The notes beneath the pieces are model-generated. The model did no database searches. It was not told the DNA's origin and saw only the letters and a list, made by a program, of their open reading frames with translations. From the NCBI GenBank assembly GCA_025929805.1, contig JAICPP010000179.1, positions 1-6,735 on the forward strand: 6,735 bases of DNA. Reading direction: 5' to 3'. Source of the stretch: Gemmatimonadales bacterium (GTDB taxonomy: Bacteria; Gemmatimonadota; Gemmatimonadetes; Gemmatimonadales; GWC2-71-9). Of the stretch, positions 1 through 6,286 are shown piece after piece. Numbering within the stretch: position 1 is the first letter of the stretch; every line of letters begins with the position of its first letter. The position numbers and the translations under genes were made by a program.

Positions 1-690
1 CCCACCGTGGAGTACCACGTGTACCGGACGGATGGGGAGATGTTGCTGCTGGAGAATCCCTCCAACCTCCCCGATCCGGCGAGCATCAACCGGATCGAAG
101 AGCCTTATGTGAAAGCTCGCATTATGGCGCCGGCCGATTACATCGGCGGCATCATGAAGCTGGGCCAGGAACGGCGCGGGATCTACAACGGGATGCACTA
201 CCTCGATACGACCAGAGTGGAGTTCGACTTCGAATTTCCGCTGGGCGAGATTGTCCTCGATTTCTACGATAAGCTGAAATCCTTGAGCCGAGGCTACGCC
301 TCGCTCGACTACGAGACATCGGATTATCGCGAGTCGGATCTGGTCAAGCTGGATATGCTCATCAACGGTGACCCGATCGACGCCTTCAGCGTCATCATTC
401 ACCGGGACAAGGCTCAGGAGTACGGCCGCAAGGTAGCCGAGAAGCTCAAGGAATTAATTCCCCGCCAGCTGTACCAGGTGGCGATTCAGGCGGCGATCGG
501 CAACAAGATCATTGCCCGGGAGACCATCTCCGCCTTCCGCAAGGATGTGCTCGCCAAATGTTATGGCGGTGACATCACCCGCAAGCGCAAGCTTCTGGAG
601 AAGCAAAAGGAGGGCAAGAAGCGAATGAAACAGATCGGCGCGGTGGAGATCCCGCAGGAGGCGTTTCTGGCCGTATTGCAGGTGGACTGA
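1..690 (+). CDS. lepA: Elongation factor 4 (LepA), C-terminal part, cut by window start
   Basis: LepA is a ribosome-associated translational GTPase that acts in the cytoplasm on stalled or mis-translocated ribosomes. The reading frame is open from base 1 (Pro-Thr-Val-Glu), so the GTG at 7 is an internal valine and not the start. About 229 C-terminal residues are present of roughly 600 in the family; the GTPase domain lies upstream of the window. Seen here: an EFG_C-like domain (fragment residues about 33-118) with the family stretch LKSLSRGYASLDYE, then the LepA-specific C-terminal domain with LIPRQ, AIQAAIG, VLAKCYGGDITRKRKLLEKQ and the end motif EIPQEAFLAVL. These match my recollection of E. 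coli LepA almost position by position. The stop TGA (688-690) shares its A with the ATG of the next gene. The fragment looks intact, with a normal C-terminus. Confidence 0.98.
   Translation, partial: PTVEYHVYRTDGEMLLLENPSNLPDPASINRIEEPYVKARIMAPADYIGGIMKLGQERRGIYNGMHYLDTTRVEFDFEFPLGEIVLDFYDKLKSLSRGYASLDYETSDYRESDLVKLDMLINGDPIDAFSVIIHRDKAQEYGRKVAEKLKELIPRQLYQVAIQAAIGNKIIARETISAFRKDVLAKCYGGDITRKRKLLEKQKEGKKRMKQIGAVEIPQEAFLAVLQVD
680..685 (+). promoter_or_regulatory. Ribosome binding site of the heptosyltransferase gene
   Basis: AGGTGG lies four bases before the ATG at 690, inside the last codons of lepA. It is one base from the consensus AGGAGG. It supports 690 as the start, since no other start codon fits between it and the conserved glycosyltransferase N-terminus. 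Confidence 0.6.
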
Positions 691-1730
691 TGGACGGCGG
701 TACGGCGGACCGTCCTACCGTCCTGGTTATTCAAACCGCCTTCCTCGGTGACGTGGTTCTCACCACGCCGCTGCTCTCGGTGCTCGCCGGTCGGGTCGGA
801 CCAGTGGATGTGGTCACTACGCCGGCAGCCGCAAGCCTGCTGGAGAACCATCCTGCCGTGGCAGAGGTGGTGACATACGACAAGAAGGGCTCAGCCAGCG
901 GGTGGAGGGGGCTGCGCCAGATGGGTGGCTTGCTGAGAGGGCGAGGCTACCGCCGGGTCTATCTCCCCCATCGCTCGGTGCGGTCTGCTGCCCTGGCCAT
1001 CTGGACCGGCGCACGGGAGCGCATCGGCTTTTCCGACAGCCCGGCGGCAATCACTTATACCAGGAGAGTCCGTCGCCCCAGCAGCGGACACGAAGTGGAC
1101 CGCCTGCTGGCGCTCGCTGGCCCCGACGTCGGTGCGGCTCCTCCCGTAACCCTGGGACTCACCGCCGCCGACTACCAGGCAGCAGAAACCTGGCTGAGCG
1201 CTCGGGGGGTGGGGTCACGTTTCACGGTCATAGCGCCGGGCTCGGTCTGGGCGACCAAGCGCTGGCCCTACTATGCAGAACTGGCGTCACAGCTCGACGG
1301 CCCCACCGTGATCGTCGGCGGGCGTGACGACGTTCCCCTGGCCCAAACCATCGTGGCAACTAGCGGAGGGAAGGCGGTGAGCGCCGCAGGCGCGCTCAGC
1401 CTCCGCCAGTCGGCAGCGCTGATCCAGCGGGCCAACTGTCTCGTGACCAACGATTCGGCGCCCCTGCACCTGGCCACAGCCGTGGGAACCCCGGTGGTCG
1501 CCCTCTTTGGACCCACGGTGCCTGAGTTTGGCTTCGGGCCGCGAAGACCTGGTGACGTAGTTCTGGGACACGCCGAGCTATCTTGCCGGCCCTGTTCCAG
1601 GCACGGTCCACCCACCTGTCCCCTGGGTCATCATCGTTGCCTGCGAGAATTGTCGGTCGAGACGGTCGTAAGAGCGGTCGCAACCGTGGCAAATCCGGAG
1701 GAATCCCGTGCGATATGTCCTGGGAATTGA
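690..1730 (+). CDS. waaF: Glycosyltransferase family 9 protein, ADP-heptose:LPS heptosyltransferase (WaaF-like)
   Basis: The product (346 aa) is a GT9 heptosyltransferase. The family transfers heptose from ADP-heptose to the lipopolysaccharide inner core at the cytoplasmic face of the inner membrane. Seen: an N-terminal Rossmann-like domain with VLVIQTAFLGDVVLTTPLL (residues 11-29), where the GD pair is the usual acceptor-side motif. In the C-terminal domain are APGSVWATKRWP (182-193), typical of nucleotide-sugar binding, VIVGG (207-211), and TNDSAPLHLATAVGTPVVAL (253-272), the GT9 signature. A late cysteine cluster, SCRPC then CPLGHHRCL (298-318), is common in WaaF-like GT9 proteins. No signal peptide or membrane span is visible. 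Family members normally begin near V11; the first ten residues here are encoded by a short repeat (see repeat at 692-723). The gene overlaps lepA by one base and the sugar kinase by 23. Heptosyltransferase I/II or another GT9 specificity cannot be told apart, so the symbol is tentative. Confidence 0.9.
   Translation: MDGGTADRPTVLVIQTAFLGDVVLTTPLLSVLAGRVGPVDVVTTPAAASLLENHPAVAEVVTYDKKGSASGWRGLRQMGGLLRGRGYRRVYLPHRSVRSAALAIWTGARERIGFSDSPAAITYTRRVRRPSSGHEVDRLLALAGPDVGAAPPVTLGLTAADYQAAETWLSARGVGSRFTVIAPGSVWATKRWPYYAELASQLDGPTVIVGGRDDVPLAQTIVATSGGKAVSAAGALSLRQSAALIQRANCLVTNDSAPLHLATAVGTPVVALFGPTVPEFGFGPRRPGDVVLGHAELSCRPCSRHGPPTCPLGHHRCLRELSVETVVRAVATVANPEESRAICPGN
692..723 (+). repeat. Short GC-rich imperfect palindrome at the lepA/heptosyltransferase junction
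   Basis: Two 8-base tandem pairs face each other: GACGGCGG-TACGGCGG (693-708) and GACCGTCC-TACCGTCC (708-723). GGACGG at 692-697 can pair with CCGTCC at 718-723. The right half matches 15 of 16 bases of a repeat inside the PfkB kinase gene (3482-3497). Both contain an identical CGGCGGACCG block (703-712 and 3439-3448). The element covers codons 2-11 of the heptosyltransferase and encodes the extra N-terminal residues. Whether it is a dispersed genomic repeat cannot be judged from one window. Confidence 0.55.
1697..1702 (+). promoter_or_regulatory. Strong ribosome binding site fixing the GTG start of the ROK kinase
   Basis: GGAGGA lies five bases before GTG 1708 and within the end of the heptosyltransferase gene. 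It is the best Shine-Dalgarno sequence in the window. It supports the GTG as the start even though this makes the two genes overlap by 23 bases. Confidence 0.8.
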
Positions 1731-2721
1731 CATCGGCGGCACCAACGTCGTCGTCGGCAGTGTCGCCGAAGATGGGTCGGCATTGCATGCACTCGGCAGC
1801 GAGCCGACGCACGCGGAAGCCGGACAGCGTGACGTGCTCGACCGGATCATCGCCCTGGCCAAGCACACGATAGCGAAAACCAGTGAGGAAGTGCCGGGGG
1901 CCGACATCATCGGCGTGGGCGTCGGCGCACCGGGACCGCTCGACACCAAGAGCGGGGTAGTGCTGCTCACCCCCAATCTGGGCTGGGTAAACCTTCCCTT
2001 GCGCCAGATCATTCATGAGCGACTCGGACTCCCGGCCGCGCTGGACAACGACGCCAACTGTGCGGTGCTGGGTGAATGGTGGATGGGAGCAGCCCGGGGG
2101 ACCCGGAACGCCATCGGCATCACGATCGGCACGGGGATCGGCGGCGGGATCATCATCGATGGGAAACTCTTTCATGGGGCGTCCGATTGTGCGGGCGAGA
2201 TCGGCCACACGACCATCGATACCGAGGGCCGTCACTGCAAGTGCGGCAACTACGGATGCCTGGAGGCCTATGCATCGGGACCCAACATCGCCCTGCGGGC
2301 GGTGGAGGAGATCAAGGCCGGGGCGGTGAGCCGGCTGGCCAGCTATGTGGGGGGCGACCTCGGTCAGATTACGGCCCAGACGGTGTACCAGGCCGCGCAC
2401 GATGGGGATGACCTCGCACTCGAGGTGGTGAACGACACCGCGAAATTTCTCGGCGCCGGCATCGCCAACCTTGTAAACGTGTTCAATCCTGAGGTCGTGG
2501 TCGTGTGTGGCGGGGTGACGCTGGCTGGCGACCATCTCTTCGTGCCCCTTCGCCGCGAAGTGGCCCGGCGCGCATTCAAACCAGCGGTGAGCGTCTGCCG
2601 GATCGTGCCGTGCGAGCTGACCGGAACCGCGGGTGTGTATGGGGCAGCGAAGGTCTTTCTGGACCGGGCCGCCACGGCGGCTCGGAAGGGCAGCGGGGCT
2701 GCGGGCCGGGCCGTGCGATAG
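1708..2721 (+). CDS. ROK-family sugar kinase, glucokinase-like
   Basis: The product (337 aa, normal for ROK kinases) phosphorylates a hexose with ATP in the cytoplasm; glucose is the most likely substrate. Seen: the N-terminal phosphate-binding motif GIDIGGTN (6-13); LTPNLGW (87-93), typical of glucokinase-type members; the sugar site and catalytic aspartate in LDNDAN (112-117, D115); IGTGIGGGI (140-148) for nucleotide binding; AGEIGH (162-167); and the zinc motif H167 with C177, C179 and C184 in CKCGNYGCLE. No N-terminal helix-turn-helix is present, so it is an enzyme and not a ROK repressor. The GTG start follows a strong GGAGGA site and gives an N-terminus that begins directly with the first strand of the fold. 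The last 19 residues are an Ala/Gly/Arg-rich tail. One base separates its stop from the next gene. N-acetylmannosamine or N-acetylglucosamine kinase activity is an alternative. Confidence 0.92.
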   Translation: MRYVLGIDIGGTNVVVGSVAEDGSALHALGSEPTHAEAGQRDVLDRIIALAKHTIAKTSEEVPGADIIGVGVGAPGPLDTKSGVVLLTPNLGWVNLPLRQIIHERLGLPAALDNDANCAVLGEWWMGAARGTRNAIGITIGTGIGGGIIIDGKLFHGASDCAGEIGHTTIDTEGRHCKCGNYGCLEAYASGPNIALRAVEEIKAGAVSRLASYVGGDLGQITAQTVYQAAHDGDDLALEVVNDTAKFLGAGIANLVNVFNPEVVVVCGGVTLAGDHLFVPLRREVARRAFKPAVSVCRIVPCELTGTAGVYGAAKVFLDRAATAARKGSGAAGRAVR

Positions 2722-2722
2722 G

Positions 2723-3709
2723 ATGCCCAGAATCGGAATCATCGGTTCCCTGGTGTGGGATCAGATTCATGGTCGGGATCCGCTGGCTCCGCCGGTGGAG
2801 GAATGGGGCGGGATTGCATACGCGCTCGGCGCCCTGGATGCCAGCCTGACGCCGGATTGGGAGATCGTCCCGCTCATCAAGGTGGGGCGCGATCTCAGCG
2901 GCCAGGCGCAGGACCTGCTCCGAGGCCTCTCTCGCATCTCGCCGGGAGCTCGGTGCGTCGAGGTGACCGCTCCCAACAATCGGGTCGTGCTCCACTACCA
3001 GTCCAGCGAGCGTCGGTGCGAGCGCATGGCGGGCGGTGTTCCCGGGTGGACCTGGACAGAGCTGGGCCCCATGGTGCGCGATCTCGATGCCGTATACCTG
3101 AATTTCATCTCTGGATTCGAGCTGAGCTTGGGCACCGCCCAGGCGCTGCGGCAGGCGTTCCCCAAGCCGATTTATGCGGACCTCCACAGCCTCTTTCTGG
3201 GTATGCAGCAAGATGGAATCCGGGTGCTGCGACCCTTGGCGGACGCTGCTACCTGGTTCGGTTGCTTCGACATGGTGCAGCTCAACGAAGAGGAGATGCA
3301 GCAGCTCACCCCCGATCCATTGTCGCTGTCGGCCCAGGCACTCGGCGCCGGCATCTCCCTCCTGATCGTGACGCTGGGACCGCGGGGAGTGGCATACGTG
3401 GCGGCGCCGGGGTTTGATGGTCTGGCCGACGGGCGGAGCGGCGGACCGGCGAAAAGGAACTCTGATACGACGCCCGCGCCCGACCGTCCGACCGTCCGCA
3501 GCGCCCTGGTCAAAGCACCCGTAGTCGAAACGCTCGATCCGACAGGATGTGGTGACGTCTTCGGGGCAGCCGCGTTCGCGCGGCTGCTCGCGGGTGATTC
3601 GGTTGAAGCCGCGCTGCGCCACGCCGTGACATTGGCAGCCCGGAACGCGGCATTCCGCGGCGCCAGCGGGCTGGCTCGCCATCTCCGCGGTGAGCTGGTC
3701 ATGCCATGA
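2723..3709 (+). CDS. PfkB/ribokinase-family carbohydrate kinase
   Basis: The product (328 aa from ATG 2723) is a PfkB-type kinase, a fold unrelated to ROK, that phosphorylates a sugar or nucleoside with ATP. I chose 2723 because translation then begins MPRIGIIGSLVWD, the usual first strand; the frame stays open upstream to 2633 but would run through the end of the ROK gene. Seen: the GG pair in EEWGGIAYALGAL (27-37); the metal-linked NxxE motif at N188-E191; VTLGPRGVAYV (216-226); and the anion hole with catalytic base DPTGCGD (272-278, D278). Most relatives have A where C276 stands; Cys is a recognised variant. Residues about 234-262 form an unusually polar, low-complexity insert encoded by a palindromic repeat. 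No clear Shine-Dalgarno site is visible, so translation probably depends on coupling. The stop overlaps the next start as ATGA. Substrate unknown; with a heptosyltransferase nearby a heptose-phosphate kinase role is conceivable but unproven. Confidence 0.9.
   Translation: MPRIGIIGSLVWDQIHGRDPLAPPVEEWGGIAYALGALDASLTPDWEIVPLIKVGRDLSGQAQDLLRGLSRISPGARCVEVTAPNNRVVLHYQSSERRCERMAGGVPGWTWTELGPMVRDLDAVYLNFISGFELSLGTAQALRQAFPKPIYADLHSLFLGMQQDGIRVLRPLADAATWFGCFDMVQLNEEEMQQLTPDPLSLSAQALGAGISLLIVTLGPRGVAYVAAPGFDGLADGRSGGPAKRNSDTTPAPDRPTVRSALVKAPVVETLDPTGCGDVFGAAAFARLLAGDSVEAALRHAVTLAARNAAFRGASGLARHLRGELVMP
3428..3497 (+). repeat. In-frame imperfect palindrome inside the PfkB kinase gene
   Basis: The left arm at 3428-3444 (GACGGGCGGAGCGGCGG) pairs with the right arm at 3480-3496 with 13 of 17 matches. 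The right arm is two perfect copies of CGACCGTC (3481-3488, 3489-3496). The 35-base centre is less GC-rich. It encodes residues 236-259, including DRPTV, also encoded by the copy at the start of the heptosyltransferase. The insert falls between the strand of VTLGPRGVAYV and the anion-hole motif and does not break the frame. It resembles coding-sequence palindromic elements in concept only; I cannot assign it to a known family. Confidence 0.6.
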
Positions 3710-4608
3710 CCCGGGTCATCGAGGTTCCTGGCCACTTCGACGACCGCAACTTCGACAGCTTCGCCGAGGGCTTCGGAGAGTGGCCGCCCGAAGAGCGATT
3801 GCTGTTGGACGCTCGGAGCACCCAGTGGGCGTCACCCTATGGCCTGATCGGCATGCTGACGGCGGGACAGGCTTTGAGGGAGGCAAAGCGGGAGAAGCCG
3901 CTGTTTACAGTTCCTACCAGCGACGAGGTGAAGCGATACTGGGCTCGGGCAGGATTTTTCCAGCAGGCCGCCGAGCTCTTCGAATTGCACGGAAAAGTTC
4001 CCCGGGCAACGACCACCGGCCCCTCCGATGTGCTGCTGGACGTGACGCCGGTGCGGGCGTCCGAGGATGTGCACAGCGTGGTGGACAAGATCTCCGAGGG
4101 CGCTTCCCGCATCCTCCATGGAGAGCTGGGCCTCGAGATGAAAGCGACGCTCCGATTCAGTATGGCGCTTTCCGAGGCGTGCCAGAATATTGTGGAGCAC
4201 GCCGGTACCAGCGGGTGGGTGGCCGTGCAAGCCTACACCTTTCGCCGGCGGCTGGGGCGGCGGGTGGTGGTAATCGCCGTCAGCGATGCCGGCATCGGCT
4301 TTCGTCGATCACTGGAAAGCACCCACGCCAAACGGTTCGGCGAGCGATGGGGTGATGGCGCCGCGCTCGAAGCGGCGCTGATTCAAGGTGTCAGCCGTTT
4401 TCGCGACCCGGGTCGGGGACAAGGCCTGGCCTTCATCAAGCGGTTTCTGGATCAGTGGGAGGGAAAGATTTCCATCCGGAGCGGCACGGCCCGCCTCTCG
4501 ATTGTGCCCCCGTGGGATGAAGATGTGCCTCTGGCCGATCACCTTCCGTATTTTCCCGGCGCCCAGGTACAGATCATCATCCCCGCGCAGCAACCTGAAC
4601 GCCGATGA
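3706..4608 (+). CDS. STAS-like/HATPase fusion protein, anti-sigma-factor-like ATP-binding regulator
   Basis: The product (300 aa) has two parts. Residues about 1-95 look like a STAS domain: a strand-helix start (RVIEVPGHFDDRNFDSFAEG) then LLLDARSTQWASPYGLIGML (32-51), where S43 falls near the usual phospho-acceptor region. Residues about 140-295 are a GHKL ATPase domain: N box E157, N161 and H165 in SEACQNIVEHA; G1 box SDAGIGF (193-199); G2 box GRGQGL (236-241); and a final strand VQIIIP. There is no phospho-acceptor histidine domain or membrane segment, so it is not a classical sensor kinase. Related GHKL proteins (SpoIIAB, RsbW) bind sigma factors or phosphorylate STAS partners on serine. 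The next gene, overlapping by ATGA, encodes a STAS-like protein, the natural candidate partner. Function inferred; the bound target is unknown. A possible weak ribosome site GGTGAG lies at 3689-3694. Confidence 0.8.
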   Translation: MTRVIEVPGHFDDRNFDSFAEGFGEWPPEERLLLDARSTQWASPYGLIGMLTAGQALREAKREKPLFTVPTSDEVKRYWARAGFFQQAAELFELHGKVPRATTTGPSDVLLDVTPVRASEDVHSVVDKISEGASRILHGELGLEMKATLRFSMALSEACQNIVEHAGTSGWVAVQAYTFRRRLGRRVVVIAVSDAGIGFRRSLESTHAKRFGERWGDGAALEAALIQGVSRFRDPGRGQGLAFIKRFLDQWEGKISIRSGTARLSIVPPWDEDVPLADHLPYFPGAQVQIIIPAQQPERR

Positions 4609-5141
4609 TCCAGACCATCAGGATCGGACACCTGCTTCGCGAGGCCGTCGCCGCGCCCTACCGCAATCTGGTCACGAGACCAACCGGGGCGGCGGTGAGA
4701 AGCCGGATCGAGGAGAAGCTGGCAGGGTCGAACTGCCTGACTGCCCTGCTAGACTTCTCGGGCATCGAGCTGGTGGACTTGAGCTGTGCCGACGAGGTCG
4801 TAGCCAAGCTGCTCCTGGCCGGCCGGAATGCGTACTTCTTCGTGCTTCAGGGTCTCCGCGAAGATCACCATGAAGCTATCGATCACGTACTTATCCACCA
4901 CCGTCTGGCGGTGGCGGCCGTACCGCCCGGCAGTCGCGAGCCTCTTCTGCTCGGCTGGGTGTCGCCGGATGCGCGCCAGGCCTTTGCCTGCATCTGCGAC
5001 CGCGGTCCGCTCGGCGCCGGTGATGTCGCGCGTGCGCTCGGGTGGCTCGACTCGCGTAGTTGTGACGCGCTCCGGGACCTGACCCTCCATCGTCTGGTCC
5101 GTCCCATCGGGGAGCTGTATCACCCTGTTCCCACAGCATGA
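4605..5141 (+). CDS. STAS-like (DUF4325-type) protein with C-terminal winged-helix-like region
   Basis: The product (178 aa) is small and cytoplasmic, with no signal or membrane segment. Residues about 20-100 fit the STAS-like DUF4325 pattern: a residue pair before a helix (TRPTGAAVRSRIEEKL), a central strand ALLDFSGIELVDLS (47-60), then CADEVVAKLLLAG, and a further strand AYFFVLQGL. S60 sits where STAS antagonists carry their regulatory serine. Residues about 122-175 (DARQAFACICDRGPLGAGDV, then ALGWLDSRSCDALRDLTLHR, then LVRPIGELYHPV) have the helix-helix-recognition helix-wing pattern of a winged helix. This suggests DNA binding or protein docking. It overlaps both the HATPase gene and the PLP gene by ATGA, and DUF4325 proteins are known to sit beside HATPases. 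Role inferred: the partner or effector of the upstream ATPase. The STAS-like call is firmer than the winged helix, which rests on pattern only. Confidence 0.7.
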   Translation: MIQTIRIGHLLREAVAAPYRNLVTRPTGAAVRSRIEEKLAGSNCLTALLDFSGIELVDLSCADEVVAKLLLAGRNAYFFVLQGLREDHHEAIDHVLIHHRLAVAAVPPGSREPLLLGWVSPDARQAFACICDRGPLGAGDVARALGWLDSRSCDALRDLTLHRLVRPIGELYHPVPTA

Positions 5142-6286
5142 GGCGGCAGTTCGGCTTTTCTACCACCGCCATTCATGGCATTCCGCACCGGCGGCCGGAC
5201 TGGGCGCCCATCGCACCCGCACTCCAGCAGAGCAGCACCTTCGTCAATCCCGTCGGCAGTGATGAGGAGGTGCTCTACAGCCGGTACGGCAACAATCCCA
5301 ATCAACTGACGCTGGCCAAGAAGTACGCTCTGCTCGAGGGAGCCGAGGACGCCATCTTCGTGGCGAGCGGTATGGGCGCCACCGCCCTGGCCCACCTTGC
5401 CATGTTACGTCCCGGTGATCACCTGATCTCCAGCAGCTGGATCTATGGTGGAACCCAGCTCCTCTTCGACCACGAGCTGGCCCGCTTCGGGATCGACGTC
5501 ACCTACGTGAATCCAGAGCAGCCGCGGCACTGGCGCAAGGCGGTGCGCAAATCCACCCGGGCGATCTTCGTGGAGACTCCCACCAACCCGCTGATGCGCA
5601 TCATCGACCTGGGACCGATCGCATACATCGCGGAGGAGGAAGGGCTCGCGCTCATGGTGGACGCGACCTTTGCCAGCCCGGTCAACTTTCGCCCCATCGA
5701 GCACGGGGCCGATGTCGTCATCACCAGCGCCACGAAATACCTCAATGGGCACAGCGACGTCATCGCCGGCGCGGTGGCCGGATCGCTGTCGTTCGTGGAG
5801 GAGGTGAACCGGCTGATGCGGCTGTGGGGCCAGGCCATCGATCCTCACGCGGCCTGGCTGATCGACCGGGGCATGCGGACCCTCGCCGTCCGGATGGAGC
5901 GCCACAATGCCAACGGACTCGCGGTGGCCCAGTGGGCGGAGAAGCGGGACGCCTTCACCAAGGTCCACTATCCCGGTCTGCCCTCGCACCGGGATCATGA
6001 GCATGCCAAGTCCGTGCTCTCCGGCTTTGGCGGAATGGTTGGATTGGAGCTCAAGGGAGGAGCCGCGGCGGCCGAGCGACTGCTCAACCGGCTCAAGCTG
6101 ATCACCCATGCCCCCAGTCTGGCGGGTGTGGAGACGCTGGTCTCCGAGCCGCGACTTACTTCCCACAAGAGCATCGGGCCGGAGGGCCGGGCCAAGATCG
6201 GGATCCCCGACGGTTTCCTCCGGCTGAGCTGTGGGATCGAGGACGCGGGGGATATCATCGGGGATCTGGAGGAGGGGTTGAAATAA
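5138..6286 (+). CDS. Cys/Met-metabolism PLP-dependent enzyme (cystathionine gamma-synthase/lyase family)
   Basis: The product (382 aa, usual family length) is a fold-type I PLP enzyme of sulfur amino acid metabolism in the cytoplasm. Seen: STTAIHG near the N-terminus (8-14); SRYGNNPN (48-55) at the place of the family's Y-R-GNP motif, whose Tyr/Arg contact the neighbouring subunit's PLP phosphate; ASGMGAT (76-82) for phosphate binding; ETPTNP (146-151); VDATFASP (174-181), with D175 facing the pyridine nitrogen; SATKYLNGHSD (197-207), where K200 forms the Schiff base; SLAGVETLVSEP (327-338); and LRLSCGIED (361-369), whose arginine binds the substrate carboxylate. VDATF replaces the commoner VDNTF. 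Cystathionine gamma-synthase, cystathionine gamma-lyase, methionine gamma-lyase and O-acetylhomoserine sulfhydrylase share these motifs, so the reaction is unresolved. No Shine-Dalgarno site precedes ATG 5138, which overlaps the upstream stop as ATGA. It ends the packed gene run. Confidence 0.93.
   Translation: MRRQFGFSTTAIHGIPHRRPDWAPIAPALQQSSTFVNPVGSDEEVLYSRYGNNPNQLTLAKKYALLEGAEDAIFVASGMGATALAHLAMLRPGDHLISSSWIYGGTQLLFDHELARFGIDVTYVNPEQPRHWRKAVRKSTRAIFVETPTNPLMRIIDLGPIAYIAEEEGLALMVDATFASPVNFRPIEHGADVVITSATKYLNGHSDVIAGAVAGSLSFVEEVNRLMRLWGQAIDPHAAWLIDRGMRTLAVRMERHNANGLAVAQWAEKRDAFTKVHYPGLPSHRDHEHAKSVLSGFGGMVGLELKGGAAAAERLLNRLKLITHAPSLAGVETLVSEPRLTSHKSIGPEGRAKIGIPDGFLRLSCGIEDAGDIIGDLEEGLK

Noticed and set aside
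2668..2681. GCCGCC-AC-GGCGGC hairpin near the end of the ROK gene as a terminator
   Set aside because: It lies within coding sequence, has a two-base loop and no T run, and the next gene starts one base after the stop.
2633..2722. Upstream in-frame extension of the PfkB gene (30 extra codons)
   Set aside because: It would overlap the ROK gene by 89 bases and encodes an Arg/Gly-rich stretch; the conserved PfkB N-terminus begins at ATG 2723.
1396..2742. Long minus-strand open frame of 448 codons opposite the heptosyltransferase and ROK genes
   Set aside because: It is antisense to two genes with clear family motifs, has no recognisable domain, and long antisense frames are expected in GC-rich DNA.
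2576..3682. Minus-strand open frame of 368 codons opposite the PfkB gene
   Set aside because: The composition is Arg/Gly/Pro/His-rich without motifs, and it mirrors the codon pattern of the real gene.
3706..4608. Two-component sensor histidine kinase
   Set aside because: The GHKL boxes are present, but there is no dimerisation/phospho-acceptor histidine helix, no sensor or membrane segment and no response regulator beside it.
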